Assembly: GCA_947504605.1 (NCBI GenBank)
Contig: CANNJE010000014.1
Span: 1-41,601 of the forward strand
DNA: 41,601 nt
Direction: 5' to 3'
Source of the DNA: Chitinophagaceae bacterium
GTDB taxonomy: Bacteria > Bacteroidota > Bacteroidia > Chitinophagales > Chitinophagaceae
In this document: positions 18,355-27,500 of the stretch, one piece after another
Position numbering within the stretch: position 1 is the stretch's first letter
Layout of the letters: every line of letters starts with the position of its first letter
Position numbers and translations under genes: made by a program
The notes under the pieces: model-generated
Told to the model about the DNA's origin: nothing
The model's input: the letters and a program-made list of their open reading frames with translations, nothing else
Databases searched by the model: none

Positions 18355-19365
18355 TTAAAAAGCCAGTTTCTTATTATTGCTTAACCATGATAAACTAATA
18401 TCATCTGGTATCTTCATTCTCTCTGCAATCTTCTTATACCTTGCAGCCAGTGTACATAAATAGTCCTGTGCTTTTGAAGCTCCATCCTTTAATCCAGTGA
18501 GCTTTTCGATTTTCCACAAAGAAACCAGGTGCTCTATAATGCTTGCATAATCCCAAGTTGTATAAACCCCTATTTTTTGTGTGATAGCAGAAAAATCAGC
18601 AAAAATGTTGGGATTTTTAGCACCTTCAGCCATTAATATCGCAGGCATAACTATTTGTTTGCGCATCATTTGTTCAAAAGATTTTAAACCACCATCTGGA
18701 TCAATCTCAAATATTTTAGACATAAATGATTTATAAGCCTTTTCATGTCTTGCTTCATCACCAGCAATGGTTTTGCAAATACGGGATAAATTACTATCCC
18801 CGGCTTTATCTGCCAACTTCCCGGTGTTTACATGCGAAATTTTAGTAGCTCTTTCCTGAAACGAGGTATAAACCATGGCCTGATAAGGATCGTGATTGGT
18901 TTGTGGATTAAATCCATTGTAAACCAACCTATGAATGGTTTGTTCTACTTCTTTCATATCGCACCTTCCAGTTAGGTACAGATATTTATTTAGTAAATCG
19001 CCATGCCTGTTTTCTTCTGCTGTCCATGCCCTGCTCCACCTTACCCAACCATTGGTGCTGGTAAGATCTCTTTCTTCATTAACCATCAGGTTAAAATAGG
19101 TCTGATAACTGGGCAAAGCTTCTTCTGTAATCATATTGCCTACTAATGAACTAATAACGGTATCTGGAATACAATCACTACGTTCTCTTAATTTTTTTAT
19201 CTCATCTAAAGCATTGGGCAAAGTGAGGTCTGGCAAAAAATCGGTAGGTTGCCAGCAATCATCCGGATCTAAAAGAGTCGTTTCTACAGTTTGGGAAACA
19301 AACCCTTCCAACATGCCTATCACTTCCATGTTTTTCCCCAGCTCATTTATTTGGTCCTTGTTCAT
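18355..19365 (-). CDS. acyl-ACP desaturase (soluble diiron)
   Basis: Introduces a cis double bond into acyl chains bound to acyl carrier protein, using O2 and reduced ferredoxin, to make unsaturated membrane lipids. The 336-residue protein carries the complete diiron signature of the stearoyl-ACP desaturase family: Glu in ITEEALPSYQ (81/82), EENRH with Glu118 and His121, Glu171 in SFQERAT, and DEARH with Glu204 and His207. No membrane segments, as expected for the soluble type. A perfect TAnnTTTG promoter element lies 29 bp upstream. The long-chain acyl-CoA ligase at 21526 is nearby but on the other strand. Confidence 0.95.
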   Translation of the reverse strand: MNKDQINELGKNMEVIGMLEGFVSQTVETTLLDPDDCWQPTDFLPDLTLPNALDEIKKLRERSDCIPDTVISSLVGNMITEEALPSYQTYFNLMVNEERDLTSTNGWVRWSRAWTAEENRHGDLLNKYLYLTGRCDMKEVEQTIHRLVYNGFNPQTNHDPYQAMVYTSFQERATKISHVNTGKLADKAGDSNLSRICKTIAGDEARHEKAYKSFMSKIFEIDPDGGLKSFEQMMRKQIVMPAILMAEGAKNPNIFADFSAITQKIGVYTTWDYASIIEHLVSLWKIEKLTGLKDGASKAQDYLCTLAARYKKIAERMKIPDDISLSWLSNNKKLAF

Positions 19366-19393
19366 TTAAATAATTATAGTAAAAAATAGTGTG

Positions 19394-19401
19394 CAAATGT
19401 A
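19394..19401 (-). promoter_or_regulatory. -7 element TACATTTG for the desaturase gene
   Basis: Leftward exact TAnnTTTG match about 29 bp ahead of the ATG at 19365. Confidence 0.6.
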
Positions 19402-19643
19402 TACCTAATATTTAGCAACACTATCATTAACAAGGAGAAAATCAATTTGTTAAAAAATAGCTTCCTTTAATTTAATGATTGATGAGCATGTATCTTTAAA
19501 GAAATAAAGAGAAGAAATGTAAATTTACGTCCAGATAACTATTTATAACATTAATAAATGATACCGAAAATAGACCTGTATAAGACTTTTGCAATTCTTT
19601 TACGCTCCTCCTTTTATCAAACTGCTTTTTTATCTTTACAATA

Positions 19644-20639
19644 ATGAAAAAAATATTAGTTGCGTTAGTTTTACTGTTCGGCGTAAATGCCGCAAAGGCA
19701 CAAACGGCCAAAGAATTGCACGAAACGGCTAAAACGTTTATGCGCCAGAATGATCATGCAAATGCAATTCTTGTTTTAAATCGTGCATTACTGCAAGATC
19801 CTCAAAATATAGCTATGGGGAAAGATCTGGCTTTGAGTTATTATTTTCAGAGAGATAATGCTAAAGCAATGGAAATCATCAATCCAATATTAGAGAAAGA
19901 AGATGCTGATGATCAGAGTTTCCAAATTGCAGGTTTAATATATAAACAGGCTGACAATAAAAAAGATGCCGAAAAAATGTACAGAAAGGCTCTGAAAAAA
20001 TTCCCCGATAGCGGCCCCCTTTACAATGAACTGGGAGAACTACAATGGGAACAAAAAAATTACGAAGCTATTAAACAATGGGAAAAAGGAATAGAAATGG
20101 ATCCCTCCTTTTCAAAAAACTATTACAATGCTTCCAAATTTTATTACCTGACCACCGAAAAAGTATGGAGCCTTATTTATGGAGAAATCTTTATTAATAT
20201 GGAACCCCTGAGCAATAAGGCGCCCGAGGTTAAACAATTATTGCTGGATGGTTATAAAAAATTATTTATCGATGCTGATTTACAAACGGCTTATAAAGAC
20301 AAAAATCCTTTTGTAAAAAATTATTTAACAAGTATGAATCGACAAAGCGCTATTGCAACTTTAGGCATCAATACGGAATCCCTTAGTATGATAAGAACTC
20401 GGTTCATATTGGATTGGTTTAATGAAAATTCGGGCTACCCTTTTAAATTATTCGGTTATCAGCAACAACTTCTGCAAACAGGCCTTTTTGAAGCATATAA
20501 CCAGTGGATTTTTGGTAGTTCTCAAAACCTTACAGCCTACCAGGCATGGATAACTACCCATTCTGAAGAAAATAATGCTTTTTTGAACTTTCAAAAAGGG
20601 CGCATTTTTAAAATCCAGGCAAAAGAATATTACCGATAA
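19644..20639 (+). CDS. exported tetratricopeptide-repeat protein
   Basis: A 331-residue protein with an N-terminal signal peptide (KKILVALVLLFGVNAAKA, cleaved before QTAKEL). At least four TPR units follow between about residues 24 and 175; DHANAILVLNRALLQDPQN, DAEKMYRKALKKFPDSGP and YEAIKQWEKGIEMDPSFSKN show the alternating helix pattern. The C-terminal half has no recognised domain. TPR proteins are protein-interaction scaffolds; location is probably periplasmic. TATCTTTA, one base off the -7 consensus, lies at 19635-19642, right next to the ATG and so too close to be convincing. The YceI gene follows 72 bp later under its own promoter. Confidence 0.8.
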   Translation: MKKILVALVLLFGVNAAKAQTAKELHETAKTFMRQNDHANAILVLNRALLQDPQNIAMGKDLALSYYFQRDNAKAMEIINPILEKEDADDQSFQIAGLIYKQADNKKDAEKMYRKALKKFPDSGPLYNELGELQWEQKNYEAIKQWEKGIEMDPSFSKNYYNASKFYYLTTEKVWSLIYGEIFINMEPLSNKAPEVKQLLLDGYKKLFIDADLQTAYKDKNPFVKNYLTSMNRQSAIATLGINTESLSMIRTRFILDWFNENSGYPFKLFGYQQQLLQTGLFEAYNQWIFGSSQNLTAYQAWITTHSEENNAFLNFQKGRIFKIQAKEYYR

Positions 20640-20682
20640 AAAAATATTTATCGGTGTTTAAACATTGAATTGAAATTTTGTT

Positions 20683-20690
20683 TATCTTTG
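20683..20690 (+). promoter_or_regulatory. -7 element TATCTTTG for the YceI gene
   Basis: Exact TAnnTTTG match 21 bp ahead of ATG 20712. It lies inside the longer possible reading frame from 20670, which argues against that longer start. Confidence 0.65.
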
Positions 20691-20711
20691 TTTTCTAAAC
20701 AAATAATAAAC

Positions 20712-21377
20712 ATGAAAAAAATTGCATTATTTCTTTCTTCTGTTACTTTCCTTGCAGCCTGCAACAATGCACCTGATGCTGACAAAGCTGCAACCACAGA
20801 CACACAGGCAGTTCAAACTGCAGAAGGCACTCCCTACTCTATTGATTCTACAACAACTGTATCCTGGACAGGAACTAAACCAACAGGTAAACATGAAGGT
20901 TTTTTTAAAGTAAGTGAAGGATCATTATTGGTTAAAGACAATTCTTTAACTGGTGGTAGTTTTACAATTGACGTAAATTCTTTGAATAACACAGATATGG
21001 CCGCAGATGCTGAGAACAAAGCAAAAATAGAAGGTCACTTAAAAAGTCCCGATTTTTTTGACGTAGCCAAATATCCTTCTGCGAAGTTTGAAATAACTTC
21101 AGTTGAGCCATTTGTAGCAGACAGTAATGCTGCTCAAGTTTTGACAGAAGGAGCTACTCATATAATTAAAGGAAACCTCACATTAAAAGATAGCACAAAG
21201 AATATTTCTTTTCCTGCAAAAGTTACCATTGACGCAACTTCTGCAAAAGCAACTGCTAATTTTAATATTGACAGAACACTTTGGGGAATGAATTATAAAG
21301 GCCCTAACAATCCTGCTGATTGGGTAATAAGCAGAGAAGTAAATATTAAACTTTCTTTGTCTGCGGCTAAAAAATAA
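20712..21377 (+). CDS. YceI-family lipoprotein
   Basis: A 221-residue lipoprotein with signal KKIALFLSSVTFLAAC (lipobox LAAC, Cys17), a Thr/Ala-rich linker and a YceI-like lipocalin-type beta barrel. Recognisable blocks: DSTTTVSWTGTKPTGKHEGFF at the barrel start, GGSFTIDVNSLNNTDM, LKSPDFFDVAKYPSAKFEIT (family signature) and the end FNIDRTLWGMNYKG. YceI proteins bind isoprenoid-like lipids in the periplasm; the ligand here is unknown. Start 20712 was chosen because the signal peptide begins there and the promoter element lies between it and the earlier ATG at 20670. Ends at a clear terminator. Confidence 0.92.
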   Translation: MKKIALFLSSVTFLAACNNAPDADKAATTDTQAVQTAEGTPYSIDSTTTVSWTGTKPTGKHEGFFKVSEGSLLVKDNSLTGGSFTIDVNSLNNTDMAADAENKAKIEGHLKSPDFFDVAKYPSAKFEITSVEPFVADSNAAQVLTEGATHIIKGNLTLKDSTKNISFPAKVTIDATSAKATANFNIDRTLWGMNYKGPNNPADWVISREVNIKLSLSAAKK

Positions 21378-21400
21378 TAATTTTGTTTTGTATAATATAA

Positions 21401-21431
21401 GCCATCTGCTACCAGCGGATGGCTTTTTTTA
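21401..21431 (+). terminator. rho-independent terminator after the YceI gene
   Basis: Stem AGCCATCTGC / GCGGATGGCT (one mismatch), loop TACCA, followed by at least six T. Confidence 0.87.
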
Positions 21432-21525
21432 TTATCTTAGAACCTGCCAATGTAAAATGTAAGTGGCTTAGCGAGCTCTTACCCACAGTATTATGGCATA
21501 AACTTAAACGTAGAACCTTAAGACC

Positions 21526-23313
21526 ATGAACAATCAATCAAGAATTTTCGATTTTCTTTACTACCAACAGCAAAAATTTCCAAAGCCGGATATGCTGTCA
21601 GCTAAAATTAACGGCTCCTATCAACCCATCAGTACAAATGAAGTTGTAAATACTGTAAACAAGCTGAGTGCGGCTTTGTTAAAAATGGGCCTAAGTGGAA
21701 ATGATTTTCAGGTAGATAATCAGGACAAAATTGCCATCATTAGTAAAAACAGGCCCGAATGGCTGATGTTGGACCTAGCCTGCCTACAAACAGGTATTGT
21801 ATTATGCCCCATTTATCCAACAACCAATATTAATGAACTGGAATATATTTTTAATGATGCTGCCATAAAGTATGTATTTATAAGCGGAGAAGATATTCTT
21901 GAAAAAGTCAATAATATCAAGTACAGAGTCCCATCTCTTAAAGCTGTTATTAGTTTTGACGAAATACCAGAAGTTGATCATTGGCATACAATCATGCAGG
22001 ATATTGACCAAGCTGATCTGGATAAAGCAGAAGAAATAAAATCTCAAATTAAAGCCGAACATTGCGCAACCATCATTTATACATCAGGCACTACCGGTAA
22101 ACCAAAAGGGGTAATGCTTAGCCACCAAAACCTGGTAACGAATGTTTTAAATTCTATTAAAACTTTCCCTTTTAATGAAAATATTACTGCAAAAGCACTA
22201 AGCTTTTTACCCCTGAACCACATTTTCGAACGAATGGCTTCTTACATCTATATAAGCAGCGGCATATCTATTTATTATGCTGAAAGTATGGATACCATTG
22301 CCGAAAATATCAAAGAGGTAAAACCATCTATATTTACCACTGTGCCAAGGTTGCTGGAAAAAGTATATGAGCGTATCATGTCCAAAGGAAAGGAGTTGTC
22401 TGGTGTAAAGAAAAAACTTTTTTACTGGGCAGTTGACTTAGCAGAACAATATGATAGTATTGACAAAGGAAGTTTAAAATATCGCACACAATTAGCACTG
22501 GCAAATAAACTAATATTTTCTAAGTGGAGAGAAGCGCTGGGGAATAATATAGAATGTATCATTACAGGAGGTGCCGCCTGCCAAGTAAAGTTGCTAAGAA
22601 TTTTTAATGCTGCTCAAATTCCTATTTACGAAGGGTATGGGCCTACAGAAAATAGTCCTGTGATTAGTGTGAACTGCCAGTTTGAGGGCGGAAGTAAATT
22701 CGGAACCGTAGGCATGGTGATACAAGGACAGGAAGTGAAACTGGAGCCGGATGGCGAAATTTGTGTAAAAGGACCAAGTGTAATGATGGGTTATTATAAA
22801 CAACCGGAACTTACCGCAGAAACTATCATTGATGGCTGGTTACACACTGGAGATATTGGCGTATTTGAAGATGGGAAATATTTAAAGATAACCGACCGTA
22901 AAAAAGAACTCTTTAAAACAAGTGGAGGAAAATATGTGGCGCCTCAGCCGATTGAAAACAAAATGAAGGAATCGCCATTCGTTGAACAAATCATTATTGT
23001 TGGAGCTGACAAAAAATTTGTAGGAGCCCTGATTGTTCCTTCATTACCCAATTTAAAAGAATGGATGTACCAAAAACAAATTCCATTTACTACGATGCAG
23101 GATGCTATTAATAATCCAAAAGTCTTGGCATTGTACAGAGAGTTGATCGAGTCTTTTAATAAATTTTTTAATCATGTTGAACAGATCAAAAAATTTGAAC
23201 TTTTGCCTAATGAGTGGAGTATAGATACAGGAGAAATGACGCCAAAGCTATCGCTAAAAAGGAAGATTATTATGGAAAAATACTCTGAAGCAATAGATCG
23301 GATTTATGGATAA
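21526..23313 (+). CDS. long-chain fatty-acid--CoA ligase
   Basis: AMP-forming ligase that activates fatty acids with ATP to acyl-CoA. The 595 residues show all AMP-binding motifs: the phosphate loop IIYTSGTTGKPKGVMLSH (183-200), FLPLNHIFERM, ITGGAACQVKLLRIF, YEGYGPTENSPVIS, GWLHTGDIG, ITDRKKELFKTSGGKYVAP, and the C-terminal catalytic lysine region MTPKLSLKRK. The segment MGYYKQPELTAE is typical of the Faa/FadD long-chain subgroup. It probably feeds exogenous or recycled fatty acids into lipid synthesis or oxidation. Rightward, after the YceI terminator; no clear promoter element was found in its 94-bp upstream gap. Confidence 0.93.
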   Translation: MNNQSRIFDFLYYQQQKFPKPDMLSAKINGSYQPISTNEVVNTVNKLSAALLKMGLSGNDFQVDNQDKIAIISKNRPEWLMLDLACLQTGIVLCPIYPTTNINELEYIFNDAAIKYVFISGEDILEKVNNIKYRVPSLKAVISFDEIPEVDHWHTIMQDIDQADLDKAEEIKSQIKAEHCATIIYTSGTTGKPKGVMLSHQNLVTNVLNSIKTFPFNENITAKALSFLPLNHIFERMASYIYISSGISIYYAESMDTIAENIKEVKPSIFTTVPRLLEKVYERIMSKGKELSGVKKKLFYWAVDLAEQYDSIDKGSLKYRTQLALANKLIFSKWREALGNNIECIITGGAACQVKLLRIFNAAQIPIYEGYGPTENSPVISVNCQFEGGSKFGTVGMVIQGQEVKLEPDGEICVKGPSVMMGYYKQPELTAETIIDGWLHTGDIGVFEDGKYLKITDRKKELFKTSGGKYVAPQPIENKMKESPFVEQIIIVGADKKFVGALIVPSLPNLKEWMYQKQIPFTTMQDAINNPKVLALYRELIESFNKFFNHVEQIKKFELLPNEWSIDTGEMTPKLSLKRKIIMEKYSEAIDRIYG

Positions 23314-23318
23314 AAAAA

Positions 23319-23350
23319 CCGGCAAATTATTGCCGGCTAGTTGCTACAAC
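23319..23350. terminator. two back-to-back terminator hairpins
   Basis: CCGGCAA-ATTA-TTGCCGG (23319-23336) is followed, in leftward reading, by seven T and fits the end of the leftward receiver gene. TAGTTG-CTA-CAACTA (23338-23352) followed by T-rich sequence in rightward reading fits the end of the ligase gene. Confidence 0.75.
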
Positions 23351-23412
23351 TAATTTTTTCATAGACATTAAAATCATAAAGGGGTATTTTTTTTCCCTTA
23401 AAGAATAAATCT

Positions 23413-23823
23413 TTAAAGTGGTTTTTCTGGTTTTAATATTTTTTTGGCTTTGGGCATTAAAGATTTTATTATACTAGGTATATTTTCAAATTCACTGCTT
23501 TTGTCTATAAAGTAGTTTGCTCCCATATTCTTACAAAGCTCTTTATAAAAATCGCTGACCCTATTGGTAAGCATTATTATAATAATTTTTGGATATTTTT
23601 TTCTTATAAACCCCAAGAGCTCAATTCCATTCTTTCCGGGCATTTGAATATCTAGCAAAATTATATCCAGCTTATTCTCTTTAATAATATTTACAGCTTG
23701 GTCATAAGAACCTGCATTAAAAATGCTACTTAAACAATCAATTTCATTTAATATTTCAAATAGCCGCTGCACCACTATTTCTGCATCATCAACAACCAAT
23801 ATATTTAAGCGGCCATCTTCCAT
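23413..23823 (-). CDS. single-domain response regulator (CheY-like)
   Basis: A 136-residue stand-alone receiver domain. Acidic pocket Asp12-Asp13 (VVDDAE), phosphoacceptor Asp58 (LLDIQMPGKNG), switch Thr86 (MLTNR) and Lys108 (FIDKSSEF) are all present, so it should accept phosphate. There is no output domain; it presumably acts by protein contact or as a phosphate sink. It lies 127 bp downstream of the NarL-type regulator that follows the large PAS kinase, so it may receive phosphate from that kinase; this is inference. Confidence 0.9.
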   Translation of the reverse strand: MEDGRLNILVVDDAEIVVQRLFEILNEIDCLSSIFNAGSYDQAVNIIKENKLDIILLDIQMPGKNGIELLGFIRKKYPKIIIIMLTNRVSDFYKELCKNMGANYFIDKSSEFENIPSIIKSLMPKAKKILKPEKPL

Positions 23824-23950
23824 TCGAAATATAAATTTGATTGGGTAAATTTAAAACCACTCTAAGAATAAGTTTGTAAACTGATTTATAGTAAAATTGT
23901 AAAGTAAAAGAAAAATTATTGTAGAGGATGTACTACAAAGAAGGCTGTAG

Positions 23951-24580
23951 TTAAAATAATTTATTCTCTATTGCATATAAAGTAAGGTCGGCATTATTTT
24001 TCATATTCATTTTAGCCATAATTCGGGTACGGTATGTGCTAACAGTGGTTACACTTAGGAACATTGATTCAGCAATTTCAGAAACAGATTTCCCGGAAGC
24101 CAGTTGTTTAAGTACTGAGAACTCTCTGTCTGAAAGTGTTTCGTGAGGTGCTTTTTCAGAATCATGATCTAAAACAGAGGCTAGTTTTTCTGCAATGGAA
24201 TCAGTTATATATTTTTTTCCTAGCAATACTTTTTGGACAGCAATTACAAGTTCGTCCGATGCCATATCCTTACTAAGGTAGCCTGCAGCCCCAGCCCTTA
24301 ATACTCTTATTGCATACTGATCTTCGGGGTGAATACTTAAAATTAAAACAGGAAGTTTAGGTTGCAATTGTTTTATCTGCTGCAAAGCCTCTAGACCACT
24401 TCGGCCAGGCATACTTAGATCACTGATTACTAGATCCCATTCAGCCTGCAAAATTTTTTTTATAAGTTCTTCCGCATCGCCTACTTCCTCCACATAAGCA
24501 GTTGGGAATCCTTCCTGCAATATTTGCCTTAGTCCTCTTCGAACTACCGTATGATCATCGGCAATTAAGACTCTTAGCAT
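23951..24580 (-). CDS. NarL/FixJ-family response regulator
   Basis: A 209-residue transcription factor: receiver domain (Asp8-Asp9, phosphoacceptor Asp54 in ISDLSMPGRSG, Ser82, Lys104), then a LuxR-type helix-turn-helix (LSDREFSVLKQLASGKSVSE through STYRTRIMAKM, about 140-200). It starts 9 bp after the kinase stop, so the two are co-transcribed and are almost certainly cognate partners. HisKA_3-type kinases such as this neighbour typically pair with NarL-type regulators. Target genes unknown. Confidence 0.95.
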   Translation of the reverse strand: MLRVLIADDHTVVRRGLRQILQEGFPTAYVEEVGDAEELIKKILQAEWDLVISDLSMPGRSGLEALQQIKQLQPKLPVLILSIHPEDQYAIRVLRAGAAGYLSKDMASDELVIAVQKVLLGKKYITDSIAEKLASVLDHDSEKAPHETLSDREFSVLKQLASGKSVSEIAESMFLSVTTVSTYRTRIMAKMNMKNNADLTLYAIENKLF

Positions 24581-24589
24581 ATAAAATGA

Positions 24590-27500
24590 TTAATGATCCC
24601 TTAAAGGTACAATAATTAATACGGATGTCCCCTTTCCAGGTCTGCTGGTGATTTCATAGGTTCCGCCAAGCAAATTAGTCCTTTCCTTCATTCCCAATAA
24701 GCCCAGTGTTTTTTTATCGGCAATTTCCTTTTCTACAAATCCCTTTCCATTATCGGTAATGGTTAGAACTAAAATATGATCCTTTATCTGTAAAAAAGAG
24801 GTAACCCGTGTTGCTTCCGAATGTCTTAATACATTGGTAAGACATTCCTGGTATATTCGGAAAATACCGGTTGCCAAATCGGGATTTACTTTAGCTTCTG
24901 ACACATTGCTGCTAAACACGCAAGATATCTCGGATCTTTTTTCAAATTCTTCGCTTTGCCATTCCATTGCAGCCAATAACCCCAGATCATCCAAAATACT
25001 AGGACGAAGTTCTGTTGCAATTCGCCTTACTGTTTTTACGGTAGTATCAATCAATTTAATTGTTTCATTTATTTTCATCTGAACATCTTTATCCTGATTT
25101 TTTAGTTTTCTATTTAACCAGGAGATATCCATTTTTAAACCGGTAAGCTGCTGCCCTAGTTCATCATGAATTTCTCTAGCAATGTTTGTCCGCTCCGTTT
25201 CCCTGACTTTTTCTAAATGGGTTGCCAGTTGCCGTAATTCTTCATGAGATTTTTTGAGTGCCTCTTCAGCCGTTATTTTTTGTGTAACATCATTTGCCAA
25301 AACCAACCTTGCATCTTTGCCTTCATAAAATATATTATGAGTAATGATATTTACTTTTACGATTGTGGCATCTTTTTTTCGATGCTCCCAAACACCCGCA
25401 TGAGAAATTCCATTGCTGGAATACTTTAAATTAAACTCTTGAAATTTTTGAATCTGGTTTTTAGGTCTGATATCATATGCCGTCATTTCCAAAAATTCCT
25501 CTTTGCTGTATCCATAAAAATCAATTGCCGCACTATTCACATCCAGAAATTTTCTATCTGGTAGTGAAACCATCCACATTGGCATAGGATTTTGATTAAA
25601 CAAAAGACGATATTTTTCTTCGGAAATTCTTAAAGCCTCCTGCGTTTTTTTTCGGGTCGTAATATCCCTTACTATTCCAATAAACCTACCATCCGAAAGC
25701 AATTTAGCGCTAATCTCAACTTCTTTCAAGCTGCCATCTCTAGCCTTAAAAAGCCGCTCATTTACAGTAACGTTTCCTGCAAGTATTTCATCCAGTTTAG
25801 GGGGATTCTTTTCCATATCATTAACTGGCATCAGATCGTAAATGGTTAAATTCAGCAATTCTTCTTTCGAATAACCCGAAAGCTTTATTCCGTTTGAGTT
25901 AACATCCAGATAGTGACCTGTAAGATCACTTATAAAAATCGCATCCGATGCTTGCTCAATAATTGTACGATAGCGTTCTTCGCTTTGAGCAAGTTCTTCT
26001 TGGGATTTTACTTTTTCAGAGATATCTATCCCTACACCCATCAAACATGATTCGCCTTCGTATTGTATGCCCCTTCCCGTAAAATAATAAGGTATTTTCT
26101 TTCCTTCCTTACTCAATATATGGGCTTCTACATTATCTTCTCCATTCGAAAATACACTGGCAATTTTACTAATCAGAAGCTCTTTTTCATCTTTATCAAA
26201 AAGCTGTATAGGATGCAGGTGTTGAATTTCTTCATTAGTATATTCTGTAATTTTTGTCAGATTTTTATTCCACCGATAAAATTTCCCCTGCTGATTAAAT
26301 AAATAAAAAATACCTGGCAAACTATTAATAATAGAATCAGACAATTCTTTTTCTAAAATAATCTGCTGTTCATTTTTTCTTTGTTCGGTAATATCCTGCA
26401 TGGCCCCCAGCATTCGAATGGCATTACCATTTTCATCATAGATAATATATGCACGATCATTAAAGATCAAGTACTCATCTTTTCTTACCAGAAATCTGTA
26501 AGATTCCCCAACTACAGATTGTTTATCCTGAATGACTGTTTTAAGATTAGATTCTATTCTCTTCCTGTCATCTTTATGAATTCTCTGCATGTAATCTTCA
26601 AAACTTACCTCCGTTCCCAATGGTACGGCAAAAAAATCTGAAAATATTTCATTACCCCATATTTTATTGGTAGCCATATTCCAATCCCAAACAGCATCAT
26701 TGGTTGCTTTGGCAACCAGCATAAATCTTTCGTTTGAAACATTTAGCGTTAACTGAGATTCCTTTATTTTCTCTGTAGCTAATTTTTTTTCTGTAACATC
26801 TATCAATGTCCCTATGATAGCAGGACTGCCAAGATATTGAGTTAATGTTCCCCAAGCCTCTAGATAAATGATAGTGCCGTTCTTTTTTAACCCACGAAGT
26901 TCATAATGCATACTTTTTACATGCCCTTCTAACCTTTGTGCAAGATTATTTATAACCATCGGTCTATCCTCAGGATATATAAGATCTAGAACAGAAAGTT
27001 TATTTATCATTTCATCGGCAGTATATCCTGTCAGCTCCTCTAACCTTGGATTTACATAAGTGAATTTTTCATTTTGAACGATGTAAACTCCTACCATCGA
27101 CTGCTCCACCAAATTCCGAAATTTCACCTCGGCTTCCTCCAGTTCTATTTGTATTTGTTTGCGATCTGTAACATTATCAACCATCCCCATCACTCCTGTT
27201 ACATTACCTTGCTCATCTTTTAAAACAGAAATATACCATTCGCAATAAATTACTTTTCCATCAATTGTATTATTTCTTATTTGTATCCTGCCACTTTTAA
27301 ACTTTTTATCTTCTATATTTTTGACAGCCCGGGTAACCAAATCAATATCTTCTTTATATACCAATGTTTGCAATAAGTTTTCTTCAAGCAAAAGCTGCTC
27401 CTTGTTCCATCCAAATATCTGGGAGGCCTTTTCGCTCCATTGTATTACGTTAAATGCATTATCAAACTCAACAAATCCCATTGGGGTATTATTAATATGA